Assembly: GCA_038212375.1 (NCBI GenBank)
Contig: JBBQUO010000011.1
Span: 1 to 24,746 of the forward strand
DNA length: 24,746 bases
Direction of reading: 5' to 3'
DNA from: JBGTNQ01 sp038212375
GTDB lineage: Bacteria; Patescibacteriota; Minisyncoccia; Phycocordibacterales; Zambryskibacteraceae
The first letter of the stretch is position 1, and every line of letters starts with the position of its first letter. Shown piece after piece: positions 5,092-11,422 of this stretch. The translations under genes were made by a program, and so were the position numbers. The notes beneath the pieces are model-generated. The model had not been told where the DNA came from. It worked only from the letters and a program-made list of their open reading frames with translations, and searched no databases.

Positions 5092-6345
5092 GTGACTCAC
5101 ATGCTTTCCATCCGAAGCTTTCCAAAAGCGATTCTCCATATGGATGGAGATGCATTTTTTGTTGGGTGCGAGATGGCAGAGCACCCAGAGCTCAGAGGGA
5201 AGGCTGTTGTAACGGGAGGAGAGCGAGGTATCGTTACCGCACTTTCGTATGAAGCGAAGGCGCTCGGTGTAACACGGGGGTTACCGATCTTTCAATTGAA
5301 AAAACTTTTTCCAAGCGTCATTATCCGTCCAGGAGATTATCAAACCTATGCGCTGTACTCACAAAAGATGTTTGATGTAGTACGCAGATACAGTGATGAT
5401 GTAGAGGAATACAGTATCGATGAATGTTTCGCCGATCTGACGGGAATGCGCTCACTTCTCAAGATGACATACGAAGAAATATTAGAACATATCAAAAGTG
5501 ATATTAAGCGAGAGCTCAAGATTACCGTTTCTCTCGGACTCGCACCGAACAAAGTTCTCGCCAAGATCGCATCAAAATGGCAAAAACCCGATGGACTCAC
5601 CATGATTCCGGGAAATAAGATTCATGAATTTCTCCCGAAGATTTCTGTCGGATCGCTCTGGGGTGTCGGGCCGAGCTCGTCTCATTTTTTGCAAAAGAAG
5701 GGCGTGAACAATGCGTATGAATTTGCGACTAAAGATGAATCGTGGGTGAGTCATAATCTCTCAAAACCCTTTGTCTCTATGTGGAAAGAGCTCAATGGTC
5801 ATCATGTTCACCAGATTGATCCGAAGATGAAAGATACTTACTCATCTATTTCACGCACTCGCACATTTTATCCTGCAACAAGCGAGGAGGCGTTTCTTAT
5901 TTCTCAAATATCCAAGCATCTCGAGGATGTGTGTAGCAAAGCTCGTCGCTTTGATCTCACTGCAAAAAAAGTCTCTGTCTTCCTCAAAACAAAAGAATTT
6001 CGTTATCATTCATGCGAGATAAAAATACCGGGAGCTGCGAGTGTTCCGGAGATTATTATGCCAATGATTCTCAGAGAGTTTGCCCAAATGCACAAAAAGG
6101 GGACACTATATCGTACCGCAGGCGTAACGCTTCACGAGCTTGTATCAAGCTCGGTTTCTCAACTCGATCTTTTTGGTGAAAGTAAACAGACAGATAAGTT
6201 CAATGCAATCCACAAGCAGATCGATGTACTGGAAGCAAAGTTTGGAAAAGGCGTGGTCCACCTCGGCTCTACAGACAATGCGCTCAAGCGAGTAACTCTT
6301 GGTACAGAATTTGAAGATCCAAATAGAGATTTACTATTCCTATGA
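5092..6345 (+). CDS. dinB: Y-family DNA polymerase (DinB/UmuC-like)
   Basis: A translesion DNA polymerase that copies past damaged bases. Seen: N-terminal palm strand ILHMDGDAFFVGCE with the first metal ligand D18, catalytic YSIDECFADLTG with D110 and E111, and a helix-hairpin-helix region around 190-205 (VGSLWGVGPSSS). The little-finger region spans about 240-350. QLDLF (357-361) matches the beta sliding-clamp binding motif. The length of 417 aa is typical. Numbering is from GTG 5092, which sits 7 nt after the -10 and would be leaderless; ATG 5101 is an equally possible start. The stop is TGA. The LexA-type palindrome in the promoter points to SOS control. No umuD-like partner is adjacent. 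It could equally be called UmuC-like. Confidence 0.9.
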   Translation: MTHMLSIRSFPKAILHMDGDAFFVGCEMAEHPELRGKAVVTGGERGIVTALSYEAKALGVTRGLPIFQLKKLFPSVIIRPGDYQTYALYSQKMFDVVRRYSDDVEEYSIDECFADLTGMRSLLKMTYEEILEHIKSDIKRELKITVSLGLAPNKVLAKIASKWQKPDGLTMIPGNKIHEFLPKISVGSLWGVGPSSSHFLQKKGVNNAYEFATKDESWVSHNLSKPFVSMWKELNGHHVHQIDPKMKDTYSSISRTRTFYPATSEEAFLISQISKHLEDVCSKARRFDLTAKKVSVFLKTKEFRYHSCEIKIPGAASVPEIIMPMILREFAQMHKKGTLYRTAGVTLHELVSSSVSQLDLFGESKQTDKFNAIHKQIDVLEAKFGKGVVHLGSTDNALKRVTLGTEFEDPNRDLLFL

Positions 6346-6398
6346 GGGAACTTGAATTTAGGCCATATTTTGATAAGGTATTAGAGCTTTTTAAGCAT

Positions 6399-6469
6399 TG
6401 CCGAATCGTCTAATGGTAGGACTTATCCCTCTGGAGGATAGTATCTTGGTTCGAGTCCAAGTTCGGCAG
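6399..6469 (+). tRNA. tRNA-Gln (anticodon CTG)
   Basis: Acceptor stem TGCCGAA (6399-6405) pairs with TTCGGCA (6462-6468), and the discriminator is G6469. The D-arm is GTC/GAC around TAATGGTAG. Anticodon stem TATCC/GGATA surrounds loop CTCTGGA with anticodon CTG at 6431-6433. The T-arm is CTTGG-TTCGAGT-CCAAG. The U1-A72 pair and G73 fit bacterial tRNA-Gln. CCA is not encoded. Confidence 0.93.
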
Positions 6470-6488
6470 CTCGTGATATTGTAGATAC

Positions 6489-7016
6489 ATGGAAAATCTT
6501 GAAAATAAGGATGTATATCATGGATCACCTCGTGAGATAGAAGGGGAGCTTGCTATCCCAAAAAGAAATATAAGAAAAAAATGGAATAGAGAAACAGAAT
6601 CGTTCGATGTTATTTTTGATCAAGAGTCTTTTCATGCAACTCCGCACAAATGGATTGCGCTCGCATATACATACAAATCTATACCCTATGAAATTAATGG
6701 GAAAACAGCACATTATAATATGGGAGTAAGTTTATATGACGATACGAAGGAAGTGGCAATACTAGGATTTAATTCTTTGGAAGACAGTCTAACGAAATTA
6801 TATGACCAGGGTGGATACGTGTATCATTTTGATAAGGATAAATTTCTTTATAAAGAGGGTTTGGGAAATCGAGAAGTTATAGCTGAAGATCCAATTAAAC
6901 CTCTTGAAGTTGAAAGATTTGATGATCCAGTAGAAGAAATGAAAAAACTAGGAGTTACGTTTAACTTCATTGATCTCGCTTTACCTGAGAACGAGAGCCG
7001 GCGTAATTATTACTAA
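6489..7016 (+). CDS. Unknown protein with possible ADP-ribosyltransferase-like fold
   Basis: A 175-residue soluble protein. An N-terminal VYHGSPREIEG (about 9-19) followed by a stretch ending FHATPHKWIALAY (about 48-60) resembles small ADP-ribosyltransferase-fold proteins such as Arr, where an HGT/HGS motif is followed by a (Y/F)xT...A...A motif. A later REVIAEDPIKPLEV (about 128-141) sits where such proteins carry their third catalytic region. The similarity is by eye and weak, and the catalytic triad cannot be assigned with confidence. The gene starts 19 nt after tRNA-Gln with no clear Shine-Dalgarno; it could be transcribed with the tRNA. Its DNA is more AT-rich than neighbouring genes. 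An alternative is an uncharacterised family with no enzymatic role. Confidence 0.6.
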   Translation: MENLENKDVYHGSPREIEGELAIPKRNIRKKWNRETESFDVIFDQESFHATPHKWIALAYTYKSIPYEINGKTAHYNMGVSLYDDTKEVAILGFNSLEDSLTKLYDQGGYVYHFDKDKFLYKEGLGNREVIAEDPIKPLEVERFDDPVEEMKKLGVTFNFIDLALPENESRRNYY

Positions 7017-7305
7017 AATAGGTTCCAACTTCGTACCAGACGGTCAGCAAGTGAAAATTTTAATATGGCCCGAGTATTAAAATTTGTGCTCGATTGCTAG
7101 TTCGAACTTGGACTCGAAAGACGGAACACGGCGGTGCGAGTCGGGGTAGCGGAAATTTTCAGTAGAAAATTATCTGTTTGCTTCTACATACTTCTTCTCT
7201 TATTTGATCTTGAGTTGCTAATGAAAATTTTATTACTGGCTCCGGATTTGATTCTTTGATTATTTCTCTAGTATATTCATCCAGAAAGTAGTATATATTA
7301 TATAT
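7017..7305 (+). other. Intergenic stretch with an AT-rich hairpin and a tRNA-like fragment
   Basis: About 290 nt without a credible gene. It contains a perfect AT-rich hairpin at 7055-7085. A 16-nt inverted copy of part of the tRNA-Gln T-arm lies at 7103-7118, and a GACTCG/CGAGTC pairing lies near 7111-7141. The last 40 nt are a TA-rich run (TATATATTATATATATG) that provides the probable -10 for the gene starting at 7306. Confidence 0.5.
7055..7085. repeat. AT-rich inverted repeat
   Basis: AAATTTTAATA / TATTAAAATTT, 11 bp perfect, encloses TGGCCCGAG. It lies about 40 nt after the stop of the 6489 gene. There is no T-run beyond the stem, so it is a weak terminator at best. Confidence 0.6.
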
Positions 7306-8352
7306 ATGTATATATTGTTATATGTAGTATTCATTGTATTTTTTCTTGTCACCAAGACGGCTTTTGCTCATGAAGCATATGTCTTGCCGTACAACACCTT
7401 TTGGGAAGGAATGAAAGAGCCATTTAGCGCACACGCATTTGATGCATTTAAAAATCCAGCGAATATTCACCTCACAATCATTATTGTTCTTTCAGTGTGG
7501 ACACTCCTCGGAGTCAATTTTCTTTTTCGAAGAACCGATTTTGGTAAAAAAGTCCACGCGTTTCCAGAAAGATATTCAAAGACTGGACAGCATTTTATTC
7601 GCATAGCTATTGCAGTTGCATTCTTTTACTCTGCTGTAAGTAATAGTTTTCTTGGGCCAGAATTAAAGGCATCACTACTTCCTTTTTCTCACGTTTTACA
7701 AATTATATTTTTCGCGATTAGTATCATGATCGCTACGGGTTTTCTTACTGAGCTTGCGGCACTTGCGGGTGTCATTATGTATACCCTTAGTCTTTTTGTA
7801 TACGGTCCATACATCCTTACATACTTAAACTATTTTGGAGAGCTGTTGGTATTGCTCATGTTTGGTATGCGCACCTTTTCTGTCGACAAGTATCTATTTG
7901 GTCCTTTGAAAAGATTTCAGCATTTACAGAATTACCGCACTGTCATTGTAAGAATATTTTATGGTCTCGCGCTTATCTATGCTGCTATTACCGTAAAGCT
8001 TCTTCATCCTGATCTTACAATTGCAGTTGTAAATACTTGGAATTTGACCCAGTTTCATTGGCTTTTCCCATCTGACCCACTACTCATAACATTTGGGGCA
8101 GGGGTTGTGGAGTCTGTGATAGGTTTATTTATTATATTCGGTTTTGAGATGCGCCTCACTGTGCTCATTAGTCTGTTCTACATAACTCTCTCCCTTTTCT
8201 ACTTTAGAGAGCTTGTATGGCCACATTTGTTGCTCTACGGTATTTCATTTAATCTTCTTGTGGAGCCGGAAATATTTACTCTCGATCATCTCATGTTCGA
8301 AAGTCATCGCAAAATGAAAGCTTGGTGGAAGCGACCATTCTCCTCGTATTAG
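7306..8352 (+). CDS. DoxX-like polytopic membrane protein
   Basis: A 348-residue membrane protein. Residues 1-21 form a signal peptide or first span ending TAFAHE. Further hydrophobic segments lie at about 52-72, 100-117, 126-147, 149-170, 175-188, 210-227, 257-276 and 283-330. The repeated four-helix layout with R...F...F/AliyA at the helix starts (IRIAIAVAFFYSA and VRIFYGLALIYAA) suggests two DoxX/MauE-type four-helix modules in tandem. DoxX proteins are linked to membrane redox functions in other bacteria; the role here is not visible. The start ATG follows a TA-rich -10-like run by about 8 nt, with no Shine-Dalgarno. A terminator lies about 65 nt after the stop. Confidence 0.7.
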   Translation: MYILLYVVFIVFFLVTKTAFAHEAYVLPYNTFWEGMKEPFSAHAFDAFKNPANIHLTIIIVLSVWTLLGVNFLFRRTDFGKKVHAFPERYSKTGQHFIRIAIAVAFFYSAVSNSFLGPELKASLLPFSHVLQIIFFAISIMIATGFLTELAALAGVIMYTLSLFVYGPYILTYLNYFGELLVLLMFGMRTFSVDKYLFGPLKRFQHLQNYRTVIVRIFYGLALIYAAITVKLLHPDLTIAVVNTWNLTQFHWLFPSDPLLITFGAGVVESVIGLFIIFGFEMRLTVLISLFYITLSLFYFRELVWPHLLLYGISFNLLVEPEIFTLDHLMFESHRKMKAWWKRPFSSY

Positions 8353-8362
8353 AAAGAAAAGT

Positions 8363-8448
8363 TATAATCTTCGCTACCACTTTAGAACGAGAGTGATGTT
8401 GCTTAATGAATATACCGAAAACTATCAATTAAATGGTAGTTTTCTTTT
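8363..8448 (+). other. Possible short transcript or attenuator between 7306 and 8463 genes
   Basis: TATAAT at 8363-8368 lies about 50 nt before the hairpin at 8417, so a transcript of about 75 nt is possible. It contains a 19-codon frame (ATG 8396 to TAA 8453-8455) preceded by GAGAGTG, which runs through the hairpin. This may be chance; the hairpin alone would serve as the terminator of the 7306 gene. Confidence 0.2.
8417..8448 (+). terminator. Terminator before the 8463 gene
   Basis: GAAAACTATC / GGTAGTTTTC (one G-U pair) closes loop AATTAAAT and is followed by TTTT. It separates the DoxX-like gene from the next promoter, which starts in the same T-run. Confidence 0.75.
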
Positions 8449-8456
8449 GATATAAT
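8448..8456 (+). promoter_or_regulatory. Extended -10 promoter (leaderless type) of the 8463 gene
   Basis: TGA-TATAAT at 8448-8456 lies 6 nt before ATG 8463. The word TTTTGATATAAT is shared with the prfB promoter at 1400-1411. Confidence 0.65.
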
Positions 8457-8462
8457 TTTCAG

Positions 8463-8963
8463 ATGCGTTCAATCCAAAATAAGCCTCGGCTTCTCACTGC
8501 TCTCCTTGCTTCCGCGTACCTTTCTTATTATTCAGTCACGACTGATGAATAGCACTTTATCGACAATGTAAATCTAATTATTCACGAAAGCGGACATACG
8601 ATTTTTTCATTCTTTGGAGATTTCATTCGTATACTTGGAGGTTCACTCATACAGATACTGGTCCCGGTCGTCTTTGTCGTCTACTTTTTCTTGAGGCGAG
8701 AATATTTCTCTGCGTCGATACTTCTCTTTTGGATAGGGCAAAATCTTATTAATATCTCAGTCTACGCATTGGATACCATAGCGATGCAGCTACCGCTCCT
8801 TGGTGGAGATGGGGTAGGGCACGACTGGCACAACTTGCTCGAAATGACTGGAACACTCCGCTACACAAACATCATCGGTAAAAGTATTTTTATGCTTGGG
8901 ATTATTGTTATTGTCTGCGCTACCTATTTTTCAGTTTTGTTCTCTCAAAGGAGAGAGGAATAG
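8463..8963 (+). pseudogene. Membrane zinc-metallopeptidase-like gene with in-frame TAG
   Basis: From ATG 8463 to the stop before 8964 one frame stays open except for a single TAG at 8550-8552 (codon 30). Read through, it gives 166 codons. The part after the TAG begins HFIDNVNLIIHESGHTIFSF and contains the HExxH zinc motif HESGH (codons 41-45), about four hydrophobic segments and a later HDWH (120-123) that could supply the third ligand. This plan resembles M50-type intramembrane peptidases. The good promoter just before ATG 8463 and the unbroken frame imply that the TAG is recent, programmed or a sequencing error. The likeliest original codon is CAG (Gln), one base away. No usable start lies between the TAG and HESGH; the next candidate, TTG 8691, would lose the motif. 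Confidence 0.75.
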
Positions 8964-9049
8964 ACAGCTGAGAATTATTGACTTATTCCTTATTTATGTT
9001 ATTTTACGTTTGAAGCAGTTCTTTTATGACTCATCATGTTGGAGTATTT

Positions 9050-9550
9050 ATGAAAGTTGAGATGCGCAAAGTTTCGATCGGCGAGCTTGGTCAACGTTGG
9101 TATCATGGACGGTTTGTTATGCGCAGTGGCTTCTTTGCAGGGCGACCTCCAAGCCTGGGCGATCTTAATTTTGAGATTCTTGAAATGACCTATGAAGGGT
9201 TGCTTCAAGATCTTGGACAGTCTGAGGCTACAAACTTCGTTCGAATGGTCAACGGTCTCGATGACCTATCAGCATCTTCATTCATCGTCGCGTTCGAGCG
9301 ATTTTGGAACAATGGTTGCATCGATACTTTGGTGCATCAAGAAGAAGTTGATCGTATAGCACTCTCAAGTAGAGGAAATTCGTTAGCCGCAGAGGCTTTG
9401 GGAGCTATTGGCTCAGTGCTTTCCAACAGAACCTCTGAAGATCAGATCAGGGCAATTTCGTTCGCGATCAAGAGGGTCTTCATAACAAAACATCTTTCTG
9501 AGATCCCCCACGGTGAACGGAAAGGGGATAAGGTGACGTACGTGTATTGA
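9050..9550 (+). CDS. Unknown soluble protein (166 aa), SD-led single-gene unit
   Basis: I do not recognise a family. ATG 9050 is chosen because GGAG lies 5 nt upstream; ATG 9026 in the same frame would add eight residues. The protein starts MKVEMRKVSIGELGQRWYHG and has an amphipathic helical middle (about 45-85). A hydrophobic core stretch (about 80-98, LSASSFIVAFERFW) and an Ala/Ser-rich helix (about 118-140, SLAAEALGAIGSVLSN) follow. There is no signal peptide or membrane span. A TTGACT (8979-8984) with TATTTT 15 nt later (9000-9005) is a sub-optimal promoter. A strong terminator follows 7 nt after the stop. The layout matches the other stand-alone unknown genes here. Confidence 0.62.
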   Translation: MKVEMRKVSIGELGQRWYHGRFVMRSGFFAGRPPSLGDLNFEILEMTYEGLLQDLGQSEATNFVRMVNGLDDLSASSFIVAFERFWNNGCIDTLVHQEEVDRIALSSRGNSLAAEALGAIGSVLSNRTSEDQIRAISFAIKRVFITKHLSEIPHGERKGDKVTYVY

Positions 9551-9557
9551 GTTCAGT

Positions 9558-9594
9558 AACCCGCAAAAGTCTAAAAAGACTTTTGCGGGTTTTT
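9558..9594 (+). terminator. Terminator after the 9050 gene
   Basis: AACCCGCAAAAGTCT / AGACTTTTGCGGGTT, a perfect 15-bp stem, closes loop AAAA and is followed by a T-run. Confidence 0.88.
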
Positions 9595-9600
9595 CATTTT

Positions 9601-9609
9601 TGATACAAT
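9601..9609 (+). promoter_or_regulatory. Extended -10 promoter (leaderless type) of the 9616 gene
   Basis: TGA-TACAAT at 9601-9609 lies 6 nt before ATG 9616 and immediately after the previous terminator. Confidence 0.65.
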
Positions 9610-9615
9610 AATTTT

Positions 9616-10023
9616 ATGAGCACGATAACTGTTGAGGTAATAGTCGCAAGAGATTTGGAATCTGTTTGGAAACTGTGGAACGAACCAGAAGATATTAAAG
9701 CGTGGATGCATGCATCTGAGGACTGGGAATGTACTGCATCGATAAACGAGGTGAGGATTGGAGGAAGATTTGTTCACACGCTCGCTGCAAAAGACGGGTC
9801 AGCATCTTTTGATCTCGCAGGGATGTATGACGAGGTGAGAGAGTTTGAGTTGCTCGCGTATACTCTCGATGATGGGCGTGGCGTCGTAGTAACATTTGAA
9901 GAGGTAGAGGGTGACGTAAAGATATCCGAGCAGTTTGAGGTAGAAGCTGTAAATCCAGAAGAAATGCAGCGAGACGGATGGCAAGCAACGCTCGATAACT
10001 TTAAGAAATACGCCGAAGAATAA
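9616..10023 (+). CDS. SRPBCC (AHSA1-like) family protein
   Basis: A 135-residue protein with the START/Bet v1-like helix-grip layout. It begins with strand STITVEVIVARDLESVWKLW, continues with W-N-E-P-E-D-I-K-A-W, and has alternating strands through VRIGGRFVHTLAAKDG, FDLAGMYDEV, LAYTLDDGRGVVVTFEEV and VKISEQFEV. The C-terminal helix is GWQATLDNFKKYAEE. AHSA1/YndB-type members close with the same WQ-x-x-L-x-x-x-x-x-Y pattern. Family members bind hydrophobic ligands or assist proteins; the ligand here is unknown. It is cytoplasmic, with no signal. The start is placed by the -10 box 6 nt upstream; there is no Shine-Dalgarno. Confidence 0.82.
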   Translation: MSTITVEVIVARDLESVWKLWNEPEDIKAWMHASEDWECTASINEVRIGGRFVHTLAAKDGSASFDLAGMYDEVREFELLAYTLDDGRGVVVTFEEVEGDVKISEQFEVEAVNPEEMQRDGWQATLDNFKKYAEE

Positions 10024-10061
10024 TAAAAGAACATACCATCGATTGACTTTGAGTTTTGATA

Positions 10062-10067
10062 TACAAT
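10062..10067 (+). promoter_or_regulatory. -10 box (leaderless type) of the 10074 gene
   Basis: TACAAT, preceded by TTTTGATA, ends 6 nt before ATG 10074. It rules out a longer in-frame reading from TTG 10056. Confidence 0.6.
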
Positions 10068-10073
10068 AAATGT

Positions 10074-10490
10074 ATGGAACATCACACACCAAACCCTCGA
10101 ATCGAAGAAAGAAAGAGAGTTAATCCGCTCTTCAGAAAAAACGAAGATACAGGATTCAATGATCGTATCGCAATTGCTATTACCAATGTTGTAGGAACCA
10201 TGTGGTGCGCATATGTATTTGCGGGTATCGCGCTTATTAGCTTTCCCGCAGCTATTGCAGGAGGTATCGCAACTCTCGTTGCGTGGGTAGCACAGACTTT
10301 CCTCCAGCTGGTACTTCTCTCAGTTATTATGGTTGGTCAAAAAGTTGCAGCCAAGGCTTCTGACAAACAAGCTCTGCAGACCTACGAGGATGCAGAAGCA
10401 CTTCTTAAAATACAAGATGATGTACATAGACTTATTATAATTAATAATTCACTGACAGAAGAAATTCACCAGATGTTACTAAAGAAATAG
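10074..10490 (+). CDS. Small membrane protein, DUF1003-like
   Basis: A 138-residue protein: a polar N terminus (about 1-30), two membrane spans (about 36-58 IAITNVVGTMWCAYVFAGIAL and about 62-92), and a charged helical C terminus (about 95-138). The pattern FNDRIAIAITNVVGTMWCAY, then AWVAQTFLQLVLLSVIMVGQ, then a Y-E-D-A-E-A-L helix, resembles the DUF1003 arrangement of two spans and a cytoplasmic tail. Such proteins are widespread and uncharacterised. The start at ATG 10074 follows the -10 box by 6 nt. The stop lies 2 nt before a very long terminator palindrome. Confidence 0.68.
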   Translation: MEHHTPNPRIEERKRVNPLFRKNEDTGFNDRIAIAITNVVGTMWCAYVFAGIALISFPAAIAGGIATLVAWVAQTFLQLVLLSVIMVGQKVAAKASDKQALQTYEDAEALLKIQDDVHRLIIINNSLTEEIHQMLLKK

Positions 10491-10492
10491 AG

Positions 10493-10547
10493 ACATACCA
10501 AACTAAAAATCGCCGAGATATTCTCGGCGATTTTTAGTTTGGTATGT
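10493..10547. terminator. Bidirectional terminator, 26-bp perfect stem
   Basis: Both arms are 26 nt and fully complementary around a TAT loop. The inner part, AAAAATCGCCGAGA / TCTCGGCGATTTTT, is a normal bidirectional terminator. The outer part, ACATACCAAACT / AGTTTGGTATGT, extends the pairing well beyond the usual A- and T-runs. It separates the convergent genes ending at 10490 (plus) and 10547 (minus), and the minus stop codon touches it. Confidence 0.92.
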
Positions 10548-10957
10548 TAGAAAGTAAATATGAGTCCCATAATACCGAGCAGTACGAGCCAATACCCTGT
10601 GTGAATGAAAAAGAGCTTCCAAGATTTTCCTTCCCAAGCAACAAAACTGAGGTTTACTGGGACTACATATCCAAGCCAGTTAAAAAAGGCAACTTGTAGA
10701 CCAACTGTTAATCCGGAAAGATGATACAGGGTTTTTCCTATGCTAATAGAATTTGCGATTGAGAATGCAAGAAAAAGTGCTCCTATGAGTGAAATGATAA
10801 CAGGTTTTATCATAACGCTCATAGAAGGTTTTACCTCTGGCATGGTGATACCAGAAAGTTTCATCCACGGTTTTCCAAAAAGAGGTCCATACCAAAGCAT
10901 CCCGAGTGGTACAGAAACAACAATGGAAACCAAAAGTGCCCAATAATTGATGTTCAT
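10547..10957 (-). CDS. DUF1761 family membrane protein
   Basis: A 136-residue protein with four hydrophobic segments (about 5-25, 52-70, 83-105 and 116-136). The N-terminal motif NYWALLVSIVVSVPLGMLWY followed by GPLFGKPWMKLSGI is the DUF1761 signature (small-x-x-x-GxLWYsPxxFgkxWxxxxG). The family is made up of small uncharacterised membrane proteins. It lies 15 nt downstream of the DUF4870 gene on the same strand, with no terminator between, so the two probably form an operon. It ends at the long shared terminator. Confidence 0.82.
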   Translation of the reverse strand: MNINYWALLVSIVVSVPLGMLWYGPLFGKPWMKLSGITMPEVKPSMSVMIKPVIISLIGALFLAFSIANSISIGKTLYHLSGLTVGLQVAFFNWLGYVVPVNLSFVAWEGKSWKLFFIHTGYWLVLLGIMGLIFTF

Positions 10958-10972
10958 ATAATGTGTCGATAT

Positions 10973-11344
10973 TTAGATGTTGAAGTGACTCGCGTATTTT
11001 CCAATAAGGGGAAGTTCTTGTTGTTTCTTGTGGACTACATTTATGATCCCGACAATAGAAAGAATGAGAGTTCCAAGGTTCACGATATGAAGAATTGGCC
11101 ATAGCACCCATATCATTCCAGTGAGAATCCAAACAACGATTTCGATTGTAAACAACACTAGTCCTTGCTTCACATGGAATTTTACAAACGGGTTATCTTT
11201 CGCAGTAAGATACGAGACTATAACGAGCGGTCCAAGATAGGATAACACTCCCATAACGGTAGAGTTATCAGCTGTTTGCATAGGAGGGGTCTTCTGTTCT
11301 TGTGAGGCGTTTGTATGAGTTTGATCTGCATTATTTGGTTCCAT
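10973..11344 (-). CDS. DUF4870 family membrane protein
   Basis: A 123-residue protein with a polar, Gln/Asn/Thr-rich N terminus (about 1-28, low complexity). The DUF4870 core follows: VMGVLSYLGPLVIVSYLTAK, then FVKFHVKQGLVLF, and two to three membrane spans ending near 105. The F-x-x-F-H-x-x-Q-x-L pattern is the family hallmark. The start at 11344 (MEPNNADQ) is chosen because the GTG of the longer frame, at 11386, sits inside the palindrome before the divergent gene. Function is unknown. It is the first gene of a likely operon with the DUF1761 gene. Confidence 0.82.
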   Translation of the reverse strand: MEPNNADQTHTNASQEQKTPPMQTADNSTVMGVLSYLGPLVIVSYLTAKDNPFVKFHVKQGLVLFTIEIVVWILTGMIWVLWPILHIVNLGTLILSIVGIINVVHKKQQELPLIGKYASHFNI

Positions 11345-11383
11345 GGTGTTTTGCTGGTGTGTAATACTATTACTGTATAACAA

Positions 11384-11410
11384 CACAAGCCTCTAGTCTA
11401 GGTGCTTGTG
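11384..11410. promoter_or_regulatory. 27-nt imperfect palindrome between divergent genes
   Basis: CACAAGC (11384-11390) and GCTTGTG (11404-11410) are perfectly inverted. The inner CTAG..CTAG also pair, leaving two mismatched positions in each 13-nt half. It lies about 40 nt upstream of the DUF4870 gene and ends one base before the extended -10 of the 11423 gene. It is well placed as an operator for one or both genes. Confidence 0.4.
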
Positions 11411-11417
11411 GTATGAT
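11409..11417 (+). promoter_or_regulatory. Extended -10 promoter (leaderless type) of the 11423 gene
   Basis: TGG-TATGAT at 11409-11417 lies 5 nt before ATG 11423 and 8 nt before a second in-frame ATG at 11426. The second ATG fits the usual distance slightly better. Confidence 0.55.
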
Positions 11418-11422
11418 GCATT

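Noticed and set aside
6399..7118. Integrated element bounded by tRNA-Gln att sites
   Set aside because: The T-arm copy is inverted rather than direct, and there is no integrase gene in between, so a classic att pair is not supported.
8550..8552. General TAG reassignment as an explanation for the broken peptidase gene
   Set aside because: The gene ending at 10490 stops with TAG directly before its terminator, as do the genes ending at 947, 2294, 4983-region neighbours aside, and 14761. TAG is therefore used as a normal stop, and only local read-through, mutation or error remains possible.
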